DNA from: Paraburkholderia tropica
GTDB taxonomy: Bacteria > Pseudomonadota > Gammaproteobacteria > Burkholderiales > Burkholderiaceae
DNA: 64,000 bases
Direction: 5' to 3'
NCBI RefSeq assembly: GCF_900109265.1
Contig: NZ_FNZM01000002.1
Location: 124,001-188,000, forward strand
A model generated the notes under the pieces. That model searched no databases and was not told the origin of the DNA. It saw only the letters and a program-made list of their open reading frames with translations. The first letter of the stretch is position 1; the number at the start of each line of letters is the position of its first letter. Of the stretch, positions 62,502-64,000 are shown one piece after another. The translations under genes and the position numbers were made by a program.

Positions 62502-63569
62502 ATGGCCCGCGCGCCGTCGTCTGACGCCGCGCGCTCTCCCCACGTCCATCTGATCGACCTCGCCATGAATAAAGCGATGTCCCCGACGCTCGCCGAACGC
62601 CTCGCCGCCGCTTCGAACGGCCAGGCCGCGCCCGAAGCCGCCGCCGCCCATGCCGCGCACGCCGTGCACGCCGCCCAGCGCGCTGTGTCGTCCGCGTCGG
62701 CATCTGCGTCTTCCACGAAAGCCCGCTCCGGCGGCGATGAAATCCTCGGTCTGCCGGGCGCGCTGCTCGACGGCTCGACGCAAGCCGGCACGCAGACGCT
62801 GCTGCGCGGCCTCGCGATCCTCGAAGCGGCCGCCGCCGGCGTGCGCGATCTGCGTTCGTTCGGCGCGGTGCTCGGCACGACGCGCAGCACCACGCACCGC
62901 CTCGTGTCGAGCCTCGTGCAGGCGCGCTATCTGCGTCAGGTGCAGGGCGGCTATCTGCTCGGCCCAAAGCTGATCGAACTCGGCACCATCGCGCTCGAAC
63001 AGATGCCGCTCACGGCGGTCGCGCGCACGCATCTCGAAGCGCTCGCCGACGCCACGCTCGACACGATCCACATGGGCGTGCGCGACGGCGACGACGTGCT
63101 CTACATCGACAAGATCCCCGGCCAGCGCGGGCTCGAAATGCGCTCGCGCGTCGGTCACCGGATGCCGCTCGCGTCGACCGGCATCGGCAAGGCGATGATG
63201 CTCGACCTCCCGCCGCAGTCGTGGCGCGATCTGTTCGAAGCGTCGCGCCGCACGCTCGCGGGCGTGAGCTTCCGCCCCGATCACAGCCTCGACCCGGACA
63301 CCTTCATCAAGCGCATGGCCACCTATTCGGCGGGCGGCTACACGTTCGATCTGGAGGAGAACGAAGTGTCGATCCGCTGCGTGGCCGCGCCCGTGCGCGA
63401 CGCGTCGGGTGCGATCGTCGCGGCGCTCTCGGTGGCGAGCACGATTCCCTATATGCCGCTCGAACGCATGGACGAATTGATTCCGGTCGTGCAGCGCGAA
63501 GCGCGCGCGATCTCGCAGGAACTCGGCTGGCGCGCGCCGCAACCCGCTACGCGCAGGATTCGCCGATGA
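62502..63569 (+). CDS. IclR-family transcriptional regulator
   Basis: The protein (355 residues from ATG 62502) has an unusual Ala/Ser-rich N-terminal extension of about 95 residues. The IclR winged helix follows (LLRGLAILEAAAAGVRDLRS, LGTTRSTTHRLVSSLVQARY), then the effector-binding domain (VGHRMPLASTGIGKAMMLDL, AAPVRDASGAIVAALSVAST). Later ATGs at 62565 and 62577 are equally possible starts; none has a clear ribosome-binding site. It overlaps dgoK by four bases (ATGA), so it is probably the local repressor of a 2-keto-3-deoxy sugar-acid operon. Confidence 0.88.
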   Translation: MARAPSSDAARSPHVHLIDLAMNKAMSPTLAERLAAASNGQAAPEAAAAHAAHAVHAAQRAVSSASASASSTKARSGGDEILGLPGALLDGSTQAGTQTLLRGLAILEAAAAGVRDLRSFGAVLGTTRSTTHRLVSSLVQARYLRQVQGGYLLGPKLIELGTIALEQMPLTAVARTHLEALADATLDTIHMGVRDGDDVLYIDKIPGQRGLEMRSRVGHRMPLASTGIGKAMMLDLPPQSWRDLFEASRRTLAGVSFRPDHSLDPDTFIKRMATYSAGGYTFDLEENEVSIRCVAAPVRDASGAIVAALSVASTIPYMPLERMDELIPVVQREARAISQELGWRAPQPATRRIRR

Positions 63570-64000
63570 CAGGCCGCACCACACAAGAACACATGGAACA
63601 GGGCAAGGACACCCGCGCCGCGGCGCAGCCGGGCACGCGCCAGGCCGCGTTGATCGCGCTCGATTGGGGAACGACTTCGCTGCGCGCGTATCTGTTCGAT
63701 GCGGCGGGCGAGGTGCTCGACACGCGCGTTTCGACGGCGGGCATCATGAATCTGCCGGTGCCGGCGGAAGAGGGCGGCTTCGACGCCGCCTTCGACGAAG
63801 CCTGCGGTGTCTGGCTCGCGCAAACGCCGGCGCTGCCGGTGCTGGCGGCCGGCATGGTCGGCAGCGCGCAAGGCTGGCTGCAGGCGCCTTACGTGGAAAC
63901 GCCCGCGGGCGAGGACGCGCTGGTGGGCGGCATCGTCAAGGTGCGCGCGGCGTGCGGCGTGGACGTAGCCGTGGTGCCCGGCGTGCTCGAACCGGGTGCG
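63566..64000 (+). CDS. dgoK: 2-dehydro-3-deoxygalactonokinase, N-terminal part (cut by window end)
   Basis: The 145 visible residues belong to the DgoK family. After a hydrophilic 25-residue leader come the kinase motif IALDWGTTSLRAYLFDAAGE, then GIMNLPVP and AGMVGSAQGWLQAPYVETPA. DgoK phosphorylates 2-keto-3-deoxygalactonate in galactonate/galactose catabolism. The start ATG overlaps the IclR stop (ATGA). The rest of the gene and the expected aldolase and dehydrogenase genes lie beyond the window. Confidence 0.9.
   Translation, partial: MTGRTTQEHMEQGKDTRAAAQPGTRQAALIALDWGTTSLRAYLFDAAGEVLDTRVSTAGIMNLPVPAEEGGFDAAFDEACGVWLAQTPALPVLAAGMVGSAQGWLQAPYVETPAGEDALVGGIVKVRAACGVDVAVVPGVLEPGA

Overview
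The window reads as a piece of a primary chromosome from a Burkholderia/Paraburkholderia-type betaproteobacterium. The DNA is very GC-rich. The gene order ispE - tRNA-Gln - prs - rplY - pth, the block rapZ - hprK - ptsN - hpf - rpoN - lptB - lptA - lptC - kdsC - kdsD, and the protein sequences themselves (porin, HisC, bL25/CTC, HprK) all fit that group. I assign only the family-level neighbourhood; the species cannot be read from the sequence.

Positions 1-34000 are mostly housekeeping. In order they hold the N-terminal part of ftsY (cut by the window edge), rsmD, coaD, a YfhL-type ferredoxin, hisC, pth, rplY, prs, one tRNA-Gln, ispE, lolB, a TPR protein, mutM, mutY, a Lon-N-domain protein and rapZ/hprK/ptsN/hpf/rpoN. 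The LPS transport and Kdo genes lptB-lptA-lptC-kdsC-kdsD follow, with overlapping stop/start codons at four of their junctions or nearby. After a divergent CPA2 antiporter come apt, a LysE-type exporter, a Tnr3-like NUDIX protein, purU, an AI-2E family protein, uvrA, an MFS carrier and ssb.

Positions 33700-41000 hold a nitrosative-stress unit, hcp plus an hcr-like reductase, with an FNR-like box and an almost ideal NsrR operator in front of it. Next are a YheO/DauR-type regulator overlapping a PLP ammonia-lyase, and a LysR/MFS divergent pair.

Positions 41000-49100 hold the most unusual locus. Three tandem NarL/BvgA-type response regulators are followed by an aquaporin with an atypical selectivity filter, and then by a 1,561-residue BvgS-like hybrid kinase (two periplasmic Venus-flytrap domains, PAS, HisKA/HATPase, a degenerate receiver, a true receiver, a Cys4 linker and an HPt domain). 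A head-to-head heptad pair resembling BvgA/RcsB sites sits just upstream of a plausible promoter for the aquaporin-kinase part, and a TTCTGTCAG element recurs in the non-coding DNA of the locus.

Positions 49200-64000 are accessory genes: a LysR/porin pair, a CHRD protein, an HSL-type esterase, an EcsC protein, an EmrB-like pump with a MarR regulator, and a D-amino-acid cluster (D-threonine-aldolase-fold deaminase divergent from RpiR regulator, N-acyl-D-amino-acid deacylase and RidA). A HigBA-type toxin-antitoxin pair and the start of an IclR-dgoK sugar-acid operon, cut by the window end, complete the region. I saw no rRNA, CRISPR array, insertion sequence or prophage.
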